Source of the DNA: an uncultured Paracoccaceae bacterium | Lineage (GTDB): Bacteria > Pseudomonadota > Alphaproteobacteria > Rhodobacterales > Rhodobacteraceae | DNA length: 64,000 nucleotides | Assembly: GCA_937146765.1 (NCBI GenBank) | Contig: CAKZRP010000016.1 | Span: forward strand, 1-64,000 | Direction: 5' to 3' | Shown here: positions 18,445 to 26,908 of the stretch, piece after piece | How positions within the stretch are numbered: position 1 is the first letter of the stretch | Layout of the letters: every line of letters starts with the position of its first letter | Made by a program: the position numbers and the translations under genes | The notes under the pieces: model-generated | Seen by the model: only the letters and a program-made list of their open reading frames with translations | Databases searched by the model: none | What the model was told of the DNA's origin: nothing

Positions 18445-19629
18445 TCAGCCGAATTCCTTGGCCAACTGGTTAAAGCCGTTCTCGATTTCCGAAGCTGCCT
18501 TCAGCAGGTTCTCGCCGCCATTGGCGATATTGGTCACCGCCGTCGACAGCCCGAGGCTGGCCACCCAGATGATCCATTTGGCCCAGACCGGGTCCTTGGA
18601 CTTCAGCGCTTTCAACGATTTCACCACGCTTTCCTCAAACTGTTCGGCCGGCTTGATGCTGACGTGATAGGCCTCGATATCCTTGATCAGCTTGTCGGTG
18701 GCCTTGCGGGCGGCTTCCATCGCGGTGAACAGCCCGTCGATCTTCTTGCTCTTGTAATTGCGGTCCTTCGCCATCTTGCCAAGCTTCTTGGCAATCTCCT
18801 TGTCGAGCTTGCCCTGCTGGTCGAGGAGCTTGTTCAGCTCCTTGCCAAGAGCGGCGATCTCGGCGTCGATATTCTTCAGCTTGGCGCGATAGGTCGCCAG
18901 ATGTTTCTGCACCCGGTTGAAGCCGGCGGTCTCGATCATCAGGAAGTCAGCAAGGAACTCCTTGCCGATTTCCTTGGCCTTCACCTTGGCCTTGGATTCC
19001 TTTTCATAGGCGTCCACCAACTCCTTCAGCGCCTTGTCCAGCTCGCCGTGCACCTTGACGATGTCCGAAGTCACCTTCTGCACCGCGCGCGCGACCGAGA
19101 CGATGCTCTGGGCAATGCCGTAGATGCTTGCAGCGATGGAGACACCGCCGGTGACCACGCCGGTGGCCAGCGAGACGGTGCTGGCAATCGCTGCGGCACT
19201 GCCCAGCACGATGCCGCAGACCACGTTGAACCGGTATTTGTTGCGCGCCTTGTTGGCCGCCTTCCACTTGTTGAAATGCTTCAGCGCCACCTGCTCGATC
19301 GACTTTTCATAGGCCGTGAAGATCTTCTTGAGATCGTCGTCAAGCTCCTTCACCTCCTTGTCGGTGAGGGGCATGACAGAGCCGAGCTTGTCCGCCGCAT
19401 CAACCCGGAGATTGCATTCCGCGAGCAGCTTCTTGTACTCGGCGGTGGCATCATCATAGAGCTTGGCGACAAAACGCGCATCCGTGTCGAGCTCCTTGGC
19501 CATGTCCTTGTCGACCTCGACGGTGGCTTTGAAGCTCATGTTCCCCAGCTTGACGAACTTCGGCTTGACCGTCTTGGTCACCTCGTTCTTCACGTCTGCT
19601 TTGATGATGGTGAGGCTTTCCTTGGCCAT
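18445..19629 (-). CDS. Lys-rich coiled-coil protein with central hydrophobic hairpin
   Basis: 394 residues, no signal peptide, family not recognised. Very rich in Lys, Ala, Glu and Asp. Residues 1-130 are helical and charged; 135-182 form a Gly/Ala/Val-rich hydrophobic stretch (VVCGIVLGSAAAIAS, then TGVVTGGVSIAAS) long enough for a two-helix membrane hairpin; 195-320 are strong heptad coiled coil; a second short hydrophobic patch (WAKWIIWVASLGLS) lies near 349-363. This helix-hairpin-coiled-coil layout resembles alpha-helical pore-forming proteins of the ClyA/Hbl type, but this is architecture only. Codon use matches the neighbours. Confidence 0.6.
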   Translation of the reverse strand: MAKESLTIIKADVKNEVTKTVKPKFVKLGNMSFKATVEVDKDMAKELDTDARFVAKLYDDATAEYKKLLAECNLRVDAADKLGSVMPLTDKEVKELDDDLKKIFTAYEKSIEQVALKHFNKWKAANKARNKYRFNVVCGIVLGSAAAIASTVSLATGVVTGGVSIAASIYGIAQSIVSVARAVQKVTSDIVKVHGELDKALKELVDAYEKESKAKVKAKEIGKEFLADFLMIETAGFNRVQKHLATYRAKLKNIDAEIAALGKELNKLLDQQGKLDKEIAKKLGKMAKDRNYKSKKIDGLFTAMEAARKATDKLIKDIEAYHVSIKPAEQFEESVVKSLKALKSKDPVWAKWIIWVASLGLSTAVTNIANGGENLLKAASEIENGFNQLAKEFG

Positions 19630-19854
19630 GGCGCTCTCTTTTCTTTGGACGACCCGGTTTCGGGCCGAAGGGGGCGATGGGCAAAATTCTTACTCTGTAT
19701 AGAACGGACAGCACCGGTGCCGAAACATCCGCACCTGTCCAAAGGTCACTCTAGCGGAGCGCCCCTCGAAGAAAAGCAGAAGCGACCGCTTTTGAATTGT
19801 TTTTCCAGGCCGACCGCTTTGCACTCGCCCCCCTTGCGGCTCTGGGATGGGCAT

Positions 19855-19878
19855 GAAATTGTTACGTTATCACATTTC
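19855..19878 (+). promoter_or_regulatory. candidate Zur operator before zinT
   Basis: GAAAT (19855-19859) and ATTTC (19874-19878) flank TGTTACGTTATCACA, an imperfect AT-rich palindrome of the kind bound by Zur/Fur proteins. It ends 18 nt before the zinT start, so it would overlap promoter or leader. No zur gene is in view. Confidence 0.4.
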
Positions 19879-19896
19879 GAATCATGGAGTCCCCAA

Positions 19897-20532
19897 ATGA
19901 CTGGTATATCGCGCAGCGCCTTTGCGTTGCTGACCTCCGCAGCCCTTGTCCTCGCAACGCCGCTGGTGGCCGGAAGCAACCACGACCACAAGCACGACGA
20001 GCAAGTCTACAAAGGCTACTTCGAGGACAGCCAGATCCAACCCCGTACCCTTGCCGACTGGCAGGGCGACTGGCAATCGGTCTTCCCCTATCTGATGGAC
20101 GGCACCCTTGATGAGGTCATGGCGCATAAGGCGGAGCATGGCGACAAGACCGCCGCCGAGTACCGCGCCTACTACGAGATCGGCTATGCGACCGATGTGG
20201 ATGCCATTCGGTTCGACGGCAACCAGGTAACCTTCACCGCGGGCGGTGAAACCTATGGCGGAAGCTATGTGTCCGACGGCTACGAGGTTCTGACCTACAA
20301 GAAGGGCAATCGGGGCGTGCGCTTCATCTTCAAGAAGGAGAGCGGCGACGAAAAGGCCCCCGCCTATATCCAGTTCAGCGATCACCACATCGCACCGCAG
20401 AAAGTCGGCCACTACCACCTCTATTGGGGCGAAGACCGCGCCAAGGTGCTGGAAGAACTGACCAACTGGCCGACCTACTATCCCGCCGCCCTGAGTGGCG
20501 AGGACATCGTCCACGAGATGCTGGCGCATTGA
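19897..20532 (+). CDS. zinT: periplasmic zinc-binding protein ZinT
   Basis: 211 residues from ATG 19897. Signal peptide (ALLTSAALVLATPLVAG), then a His-rich leader NHDHKHDE and the YodA/ZinT lipocalin-like domain: LADWQGDWQSVFPYLMDGTLDEV, YRAYYEIGYATDVDAIRF, and the metal site QFSDHHIAPQKVGHYHLYWG. ZinT captures periplasmic Zn2+ and can hand it to ZnuA. It is normally zinc-repressed, which fits the palindrome upstream. No znu transporter is in the window. Confidence 0.95.
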   Translation: MTGISRSAFALLTSAALVLATPLVAGSNHDHKHDEQVYKGYFEDSQIQPRTLADWQGDWQSVFPYLMDGTLDEVMAHKAEHGDKTAAEYRAYYEIGYATDVDAIRFDGNQVTFTAGGETYGGSYVSDGYEVLTYKKGNRGVRFIFKKESGDEKAPAYIQFSDHHIAPQKVGHYHLYWGEDRAKVLEELTNWPTYYPAALSGEDIVHEMLAH

Positions 20533-20549
20533 CGCCGTACTGAGCCCTC

Positions 20550-20573
20550 GGCGCTCCCGCTTCCGGGAGCGCC
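20550..20573 (+). terminator. hairpin terminator after zinT
   Basis: Perfect 10-bp arms GGCGCTCCCG/CGGGAGCGCC (20550-20559, 20564-20573) with a 4-nt loop, followed by only three T. Confidence 0.6.
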
Positions 20574-20595
20574 TTTCCGCACAAGGCTCCGCGGG

Positions 20596-20916
20596 TCAAT
20601 CGATCAGCGCCTTGACGATCAACGTCGCTGCCGTCGCCAGATAGATATCGCCGCCCTCAACGACATAGACCTCGCCCCGGCGCGGTTGCGGAAGCCCCCG
20701 CGCGCGCCAGTTGTCGATCATCAGCACATCCCGTTTTTCAAAGTGATGCCCAACCTTGTGCCGATGGTGCATCTCCTGCCGCCGGTGGTCCTTGCCCTCG
20801 ATCACCGTGGTTTTCTTCACGATCACCCGCTCCGCATGGGCCGGCGTGACGAGGGCGCCGGGCACCAATTCGAACAGGGCAAGGGCCGTCAGGCTCCAGG
20901 TGAGCAATTTGCGCAT
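20596..20916 (-). CDS. RcnB-family periplasmic protein
   Basis: 106 residues from ATG 20916 with an AAGGA site; the open frame extends to 20991 but the signal peptide MRKLLTWSLTALALFELVPGALVTPAHA fixes the start. The mature part has a His-rich helix (RRQEMHHRHKVGHHFEKR) and the RcnB-like C-terminal pattern LPQPRRGEVYVVEGGDIYLATAATLIVKALI. RcnB works with the RcnA Ni/Co exporter in enterics; here no exporter is adjacent, so metal homeostasis is suggested by family and by neighbouring zinT only. Confidence 0.75.
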   Translation of the reverse strand: MRKLLTWSLTALALFELVPGALVTPAHAERVIVKKTTVIEGKDHRRQEMHHRHKVGHHFEKRDVLMIDNWRARGLPQPRRGEVYVVEGGDIYLATAATLIVKALID

Positions 20917-21062
20917 GGGGTCTTCCTTTCCGGTGTGAACATGCCCTCCTGACACGCACCTCTGCCCGGCTTCCGTCGCAGCCCTGTCCACCAGATCCTG
21001 TCCTCCAGCCGATACCCGCCAAACAGGGCCCAGCTCCTCCGCGCCGCAGGGCGACCAGCGCC

Positions 21063-21100
21063 AAAAAGAAAAGCCCCGCAGGATCGCTCCTGCGGGGCTT
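21063..21100 (-). terminator. Rho-independent terminator of rpsA
   Basis: Perfect 13-bp arms AAGCCCCGCAGGA/TCCTGCGGGGCTT (21071-21083, 21088-21100), loop TCGC, followed on the minus strand by TTCTTTTT. Confidence 0.9.
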
Positions 21101-21129
21101 CTTTAGTCAGGTCCAATGGACCCCTGAAC

Positions 21130-22809
21130 TTAGTCGCCGGACTTCAGCGCTGCGCCCAGGATGTCGCCGAGGGACGCGCCGGAGTCGGAGGAACCGTACT
21201 GTTCGACGGCTTCTTTCTCTTCTGCGATCTCGCGAGCCTTGATCGACAGGCCCAGACGGCGGGTCTTGGAGTCGATGTTGGTGACGCGGACGTCAACCTT
21301 GTCGCCGACTGCAAAACGCTCGGGGCGCTGGTCTGCACGGTCACGGGACAGGTCGGAGCGGCGGATGAAGGACTTCATGCCTTCGTATTCCACTTCAACG
21401 CCACCGTCTTCGATCGCGGTCACTTCCACGGTGATGACGGAGCCACGCTTCACGCCGCCAACGGCGTCTGCGAACTTGTCACCGCCCAGAGCTTTGATGG
21501 AGAGAGAGATACGCTCTTTTTCCACGTCCACTTCGGAGACAACGGCCGAAACCATGTCGCCCTTGCGGTAGTTCTGGATCGCTTCTTCGCCACGCTCGTC
21601 CCAGCTGAGGTCGGAGAGGTGAACCATGCCGTCGATGTCGCCGTCGAGGCCGATGAACAGACCGAATTCGGTGATGTTCTTGACTTCGCCTTCGACCTGA
21701 GTGCCCTCGGGGTGGGTCTCAGCAAAGACTTCCCACGGGTTGCGCATGGTCTGCTTCAGGCCCAGGGAGACGCGACGCTTGGCGCCGTCGATTTCCAGAA
21801 CCATGACGTCCACTTCCTGAGAGGTGGAGACGATCTTGCCGGGGTGCACGTTCTTCTTGGTCCAGGACATCTCGGAGACGTGGACCAGACCTTCGACACC
21901 GGGCTCGAGCTCAACAAATGCACCGTAGTCGGTGATGTTGGTGACGCGACCCTTGTGGACGGACTCCAGCGGGTATTTCGCGCCAACCAGATCCCACGGA
22001 TCTTCCTGCAGCTGTTTCATGCCGAGGGAGATACGGTGAGTATCTTTGTTGATCTTGATCACCTGAACCTTGACGGATTCGCCAATGGTCAGGATCTCGG
22101 ACGGGTGGTTCACACGACGCCATGCCATGTCGGTGACGTGCAGCAGGCCGTCAACGCCGCCGAGGTCAACGAACGCACCGTATTCGGTGATGTTCTTGAC
22201 CACGCCCTCAACAGCCTGGCCTTCGGACAGGTTGCCGATGACTTCGGCACGCTGCTCGGCGCGGGACTCTTCGAGGATGGCACGACGGGACACAACGATG
22301 TTGCCACGACGACGGTCCATTTTCAGGATCTGGAACGGCTGTTTCAGACCCATCAGCGGGCCAGCGTCACGCACCGGGCGAACGTCAACCTGGGAGCCGG
22401 GCAGGAAGGCCACAGCGCCGCCGAGGTCGACAGTGAAGCCGCCTTTGACGCGGCCGAAGATGGCGCCGTCAACGCGTGCGTCGTCTGCGTAGGCTTTTTC
22501 CAGGCGATCCCAGGCTTCTTCGCGGCGCGCCATCTCGCGGGAGATGACCGCTTCGCCACGGGCGTTCTCGGCAGCGCGCAGGAAGACTTCCACTTCGTCG
22601 CCGACGGACACTTCAGCCGCTTCACCGGGATTTGCGAATTCTTTGAGTTCGACGCGGCCTTCCATCTTGTAGCCTACGTCGATGATGGCCTGACCGGCCT
22701 CAATGGCAATGATCTTGCCTTTGACAACGGAACCCTCTTCGGGGGTGTCCATTTCGAAGCTTTCTTGCAGGAGGGCTTCGAATTCCTCCATCGATACGTT
22801 TTGAGCCAT
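21130..22809 (-). CDS. rpsA: 30S ribosomal protein S1
   Basis: 559 residues with six S1 (OB-fold) repeats; repeats 3-6 each carry the motif YGAFV(D/E)L or close variants (EYGAFVDLGGVDGLLHV, DYGAFVELEPGVEGLVHV, EFGLFIGLDGDIDGMVHL). It recruits mRNA to the 30S subunit. Typical alphaproteobacterial length. The gene lies between cmk and ihfB, as in related genomes, but here both intervals hold extra genes. Confidence 0.98.
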   Translation of the reverse strand: MAQNVSMEEFEALLQESFEMDTPEEGSVVKGKIIAIEAGQAIIDVGYKMEGRVELKEFANPGEAAEVSVGDEVEVFLRAAENARGEAVISREMARREEAWDRLEKAYADDARVDGAIFGRVKGGFTVDLGGAVAFLPGSQVDVRPVRDAGPLMGLKQPFQILKMDRRRGNIVVSRRAILEESRAEQRAEVIGNLSEGQAVEGVVKNITEYGAFVDLGGVDGLLHVTDMAWRRVNHPSEILTIGESVKVQVIKINKDTHRISLGMKQLQEDPWDLVGAKYPLESVHKGRVTNITDYGAFVELEPGVEGLVHVSEMSWTKKNVHPGKIVSTSQEVDVMVLEIDGAKRRVSLGLKQTMRNPWEVFAETHPEGTQVEGEVKNITEFGLFIGLDGDIDGMVHLSDLSWDERGEEAIQNYRKGDMVSAVVSEVDVEKERISLSIKALGGDKFADAVGGVKRGSVITVEVTAIEDGGVEVEYEGMKSFIRRSDLSRDRADQRPERFAVGDKVDVRVTNIDSKTRRLGLSIKAREIAEEKEAVEQYGSSDSGASLGDILGAALKSGD

Positions 22810-23243
22810 GTGGTCTCAGGTTTCCTTTACAGAGTTTTGCTGGCCGAGTGGTTGTCTCCACCGGTCTGAACAAGCTTGGTCGAGCCGAGGTACGAATCGC
22901 TGACAGTGCAGGGCAACACATAAACACAAAGGGCCGAGGTGTTCCCCGACCCTGCTCTGACTGTCCTGGTGCTTTTCGCATCTCTGTTGACAAGGCGGCT
23001 TATAGGCTCATCCGGCCTTGCTGGCAAGGGGAATTGGCAGGGGTCGCACCCAAGGGATGGAACCTCACCGGTTGCCGTCACAAGGCAGGTCAGCCTGAAC
23101 AGATCACATGCCACTGCCCTTGTCTGCCATTTGAGTGCCAACGGGGTGGACGTCCAACCCCAAAGGCAGGAAGGCGGGACTTTGCTGCCGTTCGCGCATC
23201 TGAAGTCTGGTTGTTTTCAGAGTTGCATCATCGGCTCGACCGT
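22810..23243. other. rpsA leader and upstream region, no gene seen
   Basis: 434 bases between the GFA gene and rpsA, both minus strand. No convincing coding frame or strong terminator. It must contain the rpsA promoter and 5' leader; S1 is often autoregulated through its leader, but I see no obvious fold. Confidence 0.4.
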
Positions 23244-23654
23244 TCAGCCGGGAAGCCCTTCGATCCTTTCAATGGAGGCAAGGTCGTGGTCCCAGTTCGC
23301 GCGACTGGAACAACAGATATGCGCGTTCGGTCGCATGTCTAACTGGCCGTCAAGCGACCCAGCCGGGACGACAAGCAAACCAATCTCCGGCTGGGAAACC
23401 GGAAGCGCTGACCCGCAATGAGAGCAAAAGCTCTTCACATGGCGTGACCCAGATAGCTGGAACGTCTTGACCTGTTCTTCACCTGAAACCCAGGTAATTT
23501 TGGCAGCGGACGAAAACAGATTTGCCGAATGGGCTGAACCGCTGTCCTTTCGGCAGCGGGCGCAGTGACACAGGAAAAAGCTGTCAAACTCTCCCGATAT
23601 GCGAAATTTTACCGCGCCACAGAGGCATTGTCCGGTGGTCGGATTGTTATCCAT
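23244..23654 (-). CDS. GFA family protein (DUF636, Mss4-like fold)
   Basis: 136 residues from ATG 23654 with GAGGAG upstream. Zinc-binding cysteines occur in the family pattern CLCGAVKF, CHCARCRKDSGS and CSHCGSALP. The family is named after glutathione-dependent formaldehyde-activating enzyme, but for most members the reaction is unproven. Inserted with the nitroreductase between cmk and rpsA. Confidence 0.88.
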   Translation of the reverse strand: MDNNPTTGQCLCGAVKFRISGEFDSFFLCHCARCRKDSGSAHSANLFSSAAKITWVSGEEQVKTFQLSGSRHVKSFCSHCGSALPVSQPEIGLLVVPAGSLDGQLDMRPNAHICCSSRANWDHDLASIERIEGLPG

Positions 23655-23773
23655 TCGCACTCCTCTCGACAGGTAGGCCACGTGCAGCCAGTCGAACGCA
23701 TTTCGATTGCCTTTTGTATCCGCGTGTTGGATCAAGGTCAAAATGGGCTCAGAGCCGCCTCCCCCAAAAAACC

Positions 23774-23801
23774 AAAAAAGGCGGAGCCCAGCGGCTCCGC
23801 C
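23774..23801 (-). terminator. Rho-independent terminator of the nitroreductase gene
   Basis: Arms GGCGGAGCC (23780-23788) and GGCTCCGCC (23793-23801), loop CAGC, followed on the minus strand by six T and a second T tract. Confidence 0.88.
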
Positions 23802-23826
23802 CCTGCCCTAAGGCATCGGACTCAGA

Positions 23827-24456
23827 TCAGTTGATCTCGGTCACCAGCGCTTCGGTGGACTTGCGCATCTTCGGCATTGGCAGCAGCCAGTCGGCGTCTT
23901 CCTGACGGTAACCCAGCGGCAGGATCACTTTTGCGCGCAGACCCTTTTCCTTCAGGCCAAGGATTTCATCCACCTGATCCGGGTCAAAGCCCTCCATCGG
24001 GGTGCTGTCCACACCGAGTTCCGCCGCAGCCGCAAGGGCAAAGCCCAGTGCGATATAGGCCTGATGCGCCGCATGGGCGGCGTTCACCTCGGCCTGTCGC
24101 GGCAGCAACATGCCCTTCAGGTTGGTGTAATAGTCGCGCAGCAACGGCAGGTCGCCACGCTCTTCGATCAGCTGGTTCAACACCGCGTCGATCCGCTCTT
24201 CGGTGTAATTGTCCCAGGCCGCGAAAACCAGAAGATGGGACCCATCGGTGATCTGTGCCTGATCCCAGGCCACAGCGCGAATTGCAGCGCGCGTGTCTGC
24301 GTTGCGGATCACAAACAGCTCAAACGGCTGCACACCACTGGAGGTCGGGGCCATGCGGATCGCCTCAACGATCTGCGCAACCTTGTCTTCGGGAACCGCT
24401 TTGGAAGGGTCCATTTTCTTGGTGGCATAGCGCCAGTTCAGCTTGTCGAGAAACAT
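23827..24456 (-). CDS. NAD(P)H-dependent nitroreductase family oxidoreductase
   Basis: 209 residues from ATG 24456 (GAAAGGA site). FMN-binding nitroreductase fold: LNWRYATKKMDPSK (phosphate-binding RYATKK), MAPTSSGVQPFELFVI, a long central helical region, and GLRAKVILPLGYRQEDADW. Related enzymes reduce nitroaromatics, quinones or flavins, and the close NfsB-like pattern ATKKMDP fits. Physiological substrate unknown. Strong palindromic sites upstream show it is tightly controlled, probably by a MarR- or TetR-type repressor encoded elsewhere. Confidence 0.88.
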   Translation of the reverse strand: MFLDKLNWRYATKKMDPSKAVPEDKVAQIVEAIRMAPTSSGVQPFELFVIRNADTRAAIRAVAWDQAQITDGSHLLVFAAWDNYTEERIDAVLNQLIEERGDLPLLRDYYTNLKGMLLPRQAEVNAAHAAHQAYIALGFALAAAAELGVDSTPMEGFDPDQVDEILGLKEKGLRAKVILPLGYRQEDADWLLPMPKMRKSTEALVTEIN

Positions 24457-24497
24457 GTGTGGGTCCTTTCGAGGAGCGACGTTTTCCAACACATAGC

Positions 24498-24514
24498 AAC
24501 TAAACCGTTTAGTT
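24498..24514 (-). promoter_or_regulatory. 17-bp palindromic operator upstream of nitroreductase
   Basis: AACTAAACCGTTTAGTT, a perfect palindrome around one central base. It resembles TetR-family operators (TAAAC-n-GTTTA core). It lies 42-58 nt before the nitroreductase start, where it would overlap the promoter or early transcript. Confidence 0.6.
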
Positions 24515-24521
24515 CAAGATG

Positions 24522-24563
24522 ATTTATCTCGACGTCGAGAAGTATTTAGACGTCGAGATAAAT
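24522..24563 (-). promoter_or_regulatory. tandem GACGTC-centred operator upstream of nitroreductase
   Basis: Two 15-bp arms, ATTTATCTCGACGTC (24522-24536) and GACGTCGAGATAAAT (24549-24563), form a perfect inverted repeat. The left arm region also contains a complete 14-bp palindrome TCTCGACGTCGAGA (24527-24540), so this is two overlapping operator-like sites whose GACGTC centres are 18 bp apart. Typical of cooperative binding by a dimeric winged-helix repressor. Confidence 0.65.
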
Positions 24564-24650
24564 TTCCGCAAGGGGGAAATGGCGCGAGGCGCGACACAAA
24601 ACGGCACCCGATGAGAGCCACCTCAAGCTTTCTTCTTTACGGTGAAGGAG

Positions 24651-25256
24651 TTAGCCCTGTTGGCGCGCCTCGATCACGGCGATAGCCTGCGCCACGGCCT
24701 CTTCGATGCTGAGGGCGCTCGTGTCGATCGTCACCGCATCATCAGCCGGTTTCAAAGGTGCTTCGGCACGGGTCATGTCACGTTCATCCCGCGCCCGCAC
24801 GTCCGCCAGCACCGCCTCGTAGGTGGTGCCGCTGTCCGCCAGCTCGAGGAAGCGCCGTTGCGCCCGAACTTCGGCACTGGCGGTCACGAAAAGCTTTACC
24901 TCCGCCTCCGGGCAGATCACCGTACCGATGTCACGCCCGTCCAGCACCGCTCCGCCCGACCGGCGGGCAAAGGCGCGTTGGAAATCCACCAGTGCTGCGC
25001 GCACCTCGGCGATCACCGCAACTTTCGAGGCCGCTTGCGCCACTTCGGCAGAGCGCAGGTCGGTCCGGTCAAGGTCGCGTGCATCCAGGGCCTTTGCCGC
25101 TGCGACGGGTTCGACCCCGTCCAGCATCCTGGCTCCAACTGCACGATACAAGAGCCCGGTATCCAGATGACCAAAGTTAAAATGGCGGGCGACCGCCTTG
25201 GAAATGGTACCCTTGCCCGCAGCGGCCGGGCCATCGATGGCAACGGTGAAACTCAT
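24651..25256 (-). CDS. cmk: cytidylate kinase
   Basis: 201 residues from ATG 25256 (GGAG upstream). Phosphorylates CMP and dCMP. P-loop [10 protein letters not shown] at residues 7-16, then [27 protein letters not shown] and [19 protein letters not shown], all canonical. Downstream of aroA as in many Proteobacteria; rpsA is the usual next gene but here follows two inserted genes. Confidence 0.97.
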   Translation of the reverse strand: MSFTVAIDGPAAAGKGTISKAVARHFNFGHLDTGLLYRAVGARMLDGVEPVAAAKALDARDLDRTDLRSAEVAQAASKVAVIAEVRAALVDFQRAFARRSGGAVLDGRDIGTVICPEAEVKLFVTASAEVRAQRRFLELADSGTTYEAVLADVRARDERDMTRAEAPLKPADDAVTIDTSALSIEEAVAQAIAVIEARQQG

Positions 25257-25348
25257 CTGGGGCTCCTCATGCAAATCCTGGAAGGGGGAACTCTGCACCC
25301 AGAGCCCTTGGGCCCCTTCCCCGAAGTATCGAGCGCCGAACGGCGGAC

Positions 25349-26701
25349 TCAGTGATTGTCGCGGCTGATATGGGCACCAAGCTTCGCCATCAGCGGCTCG
25401 AAGATCGGGAAGGAGGTGGCAATCGGGCTGCCGTCATCGACGGAAACCGGGTTCTGCGCCCCCATGCCCATCACCATGAAGGACATGGCAATGCGGTGAT
25501 CGAGGAAGCTCTGGGCAGTGCCGCCACCCTTGACGCCCTCGGGACCGCAGCCCTCGACGCTCCACCAATCCTCGCCTTCCTCAACCGTGATGCCATTGGC
25601 GCGCAGGCCCTTGGCCATCGCATCAATGCGGTCACTTTCCTTGACGCGCAGTTCCTTGACGCCCGCCATCATGGTGGTGCCAGTGGCAAAGGAGGCCACA
25701 ACGGAGAGCACGGGATATTCGTCGATCATCGACGCGGCGCGCTCGGGCGGCACCTCGATGCCCTTCATATTGGGCGAGAATTTGGCGCGCAGGTCAGCCA
25801 CCGGCTCGCCGCCCTCTAGGCGTTCGTTCTCAAAGGTGAGGTCGGCGCCCATGTCCTGCAGCGTGTAGAACAGACCCGCGCGGGTGGGGTTGAGGCCGAT
25901 GCCCGGCACCAGCACGTCAGAGCCGGGGGTGATCAGCGCAGCGCAGACCGGGAAGGCGGCGGACGACGGATCGCGCGGCACCGCGATCACCTGCGGTTTC
26001 AACTCGGGGCGACCGGTGAGGGTGATCACCCGGCCCTCCTCGGTGTCCTCGGTAGTAATCTCGGCGCCAAAGCCCGCCAGCATCCGCTCGGAATGGTCGC
26101 GGGTGGCTTCTTTCTCGATCACCACGGTCTTGCCCGGCGCGTTGAGGCCGGCAAGCAACACCGCGGATTTCACCTGCGCCGAAGGCACCGGCACGGTGTA
26201 GCGGACCGGCACCGGATCGGCGGCGCCAATGATGGTCATCGGCAGGCGGCCACCGGAGCGGCCCACGGATTGGGTGCCAAACAGCGCCAGAGGATCGGTG
26301 ACCCGCGCCATCGGGCGTTTGTTGAGCGAGGCATCGCCGGTAAAGGTCGCGGTGATCGGCGAGGTCGCCATCGCGCCCATGATCAGGCGCACGCCGGTGC
26401 CGGAATTGCCGCAGTCGATCACGTTTTCCGGCTCGGCAAAGCCACCGACGCCGACGCCAAACACCGACCATTCGCCGCCGCCGTGGTTGATCACCTCGGC
26501 GCCAAAGGCCTGCATCGCCTTGGCGGTGTCGAGCACGTCTTCGCCTTCGAGAAGGCCAGAGATCTTGGTCTCACCAATCGCCATCGCACCGAGGATCAGC
26601 GAGCGGTGGGAGATCGACTTATCCCCGGGCACTTCGGCCACGCCGGTCAAAGCGTTGGCGCGGCGGGAGGTCATCGGGATGGGCGTGCCGTGTCCGGACA
26701 T
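25349..26701 (-). CDS. aroA: 3-phosphoshikimate 1-carboxyvinyltransferase (EPSP synthase), class II-like
   Basis: 450 residues. Joins PEP to shikimate 3-phosphate in chorismate synthesis. PGDKSISHR (residues 25-33), [31 protein letters not shown], and LRVKESDR are present; several stretches ([27 protein letters not shown]-type) match class II enzymes such as the CP4 type. At the glyphosate-contact position where CP4 has Ala in NAATG, this protein has Gly (NSGTG), so insensitivity should not be assumed. Confidence 0.97.
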   Translation of the reverse strand: MSGHGTPIPMTSRRANALTGVAEVPGDKSISHRSLILGAMAIGETKISGLLEGEDVLDTAKAMQAFGAEVINHGGGEWSVFGVGVGGFAEPENVIDCGNSGTGVRLIMGAMATSPITATFTGDASLNKRPMARVTDPLALFGTQSVGRSGGRLPMTIIGAADPVPVRYTVPVPSAQVKSAVLLAGLNAPGKTVVIEKEATRDHSERMLAGFGAEITTEDTEEGRVITLTGRPELKPQVIAVPRDPSSAAFPVCAALITPGSDVLVPGIGLNPTRAGLFYTLQDMGADLTFENERLEGGEPVADLRAKFSPNMKGIEVPPERAASMIDEYPVLSVVASFATGTTMMAGVKELRVKESDRIDAMAKGLRANGITVEEGEDWWSVEGCGPEGVKGGGTAQSFLDHRIAMSFMVMGMGAQNPVSVDDGSPIATSFPIFEPLMAKLGAHISRDNH

Positions 26702-26841
26702 GGGGCTTCCTCTTTTTCGGTCACTCGCTGCGGGAGCGGTCGAGAGTGGCTGTTAGCGCAAGACTGCCGCCACGTCCATCGCGAAGCGCGGTTCGGGCGG
26801 CGGGCAGCAGTGGCGTTAGGCGCAGAGGCGAGAGGTCGGGA

Positions 26842-26886
26842 GCGAGGCTCTGCCTCGCGCTCCGGGATATTTTCGAAAAGGTGAAG
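26842..26886 (-). repeat. dispersed intergenic repeat, family A
   Basis: Minus strand: CTTCACCTTTTCG, AAATATCCCGG, then GCGAGGC-AGA-GCCTCGC hairpin (26842-26858). Lies about 23 nt after the trmB stop, in trmB sense. Same order of elements as the other family A copies. Confidence 0.65.
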
Positions 26887-26908
26887 GGCGCGCGGCGCTT
26901 TGGCGACC

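Noticed and set aside
22810-23243. Small gene upstream of rpsA
   Set aside because: Frames of 98-160 residues on the plus strand have no ribosome site or conserved look and run antisense to the GFA gene.
25349-26701. Naturally glyphosate-insensitive EPSP synthase of the CP4 kind
   Set aside because: The key Ala of CP4 is Gly here.
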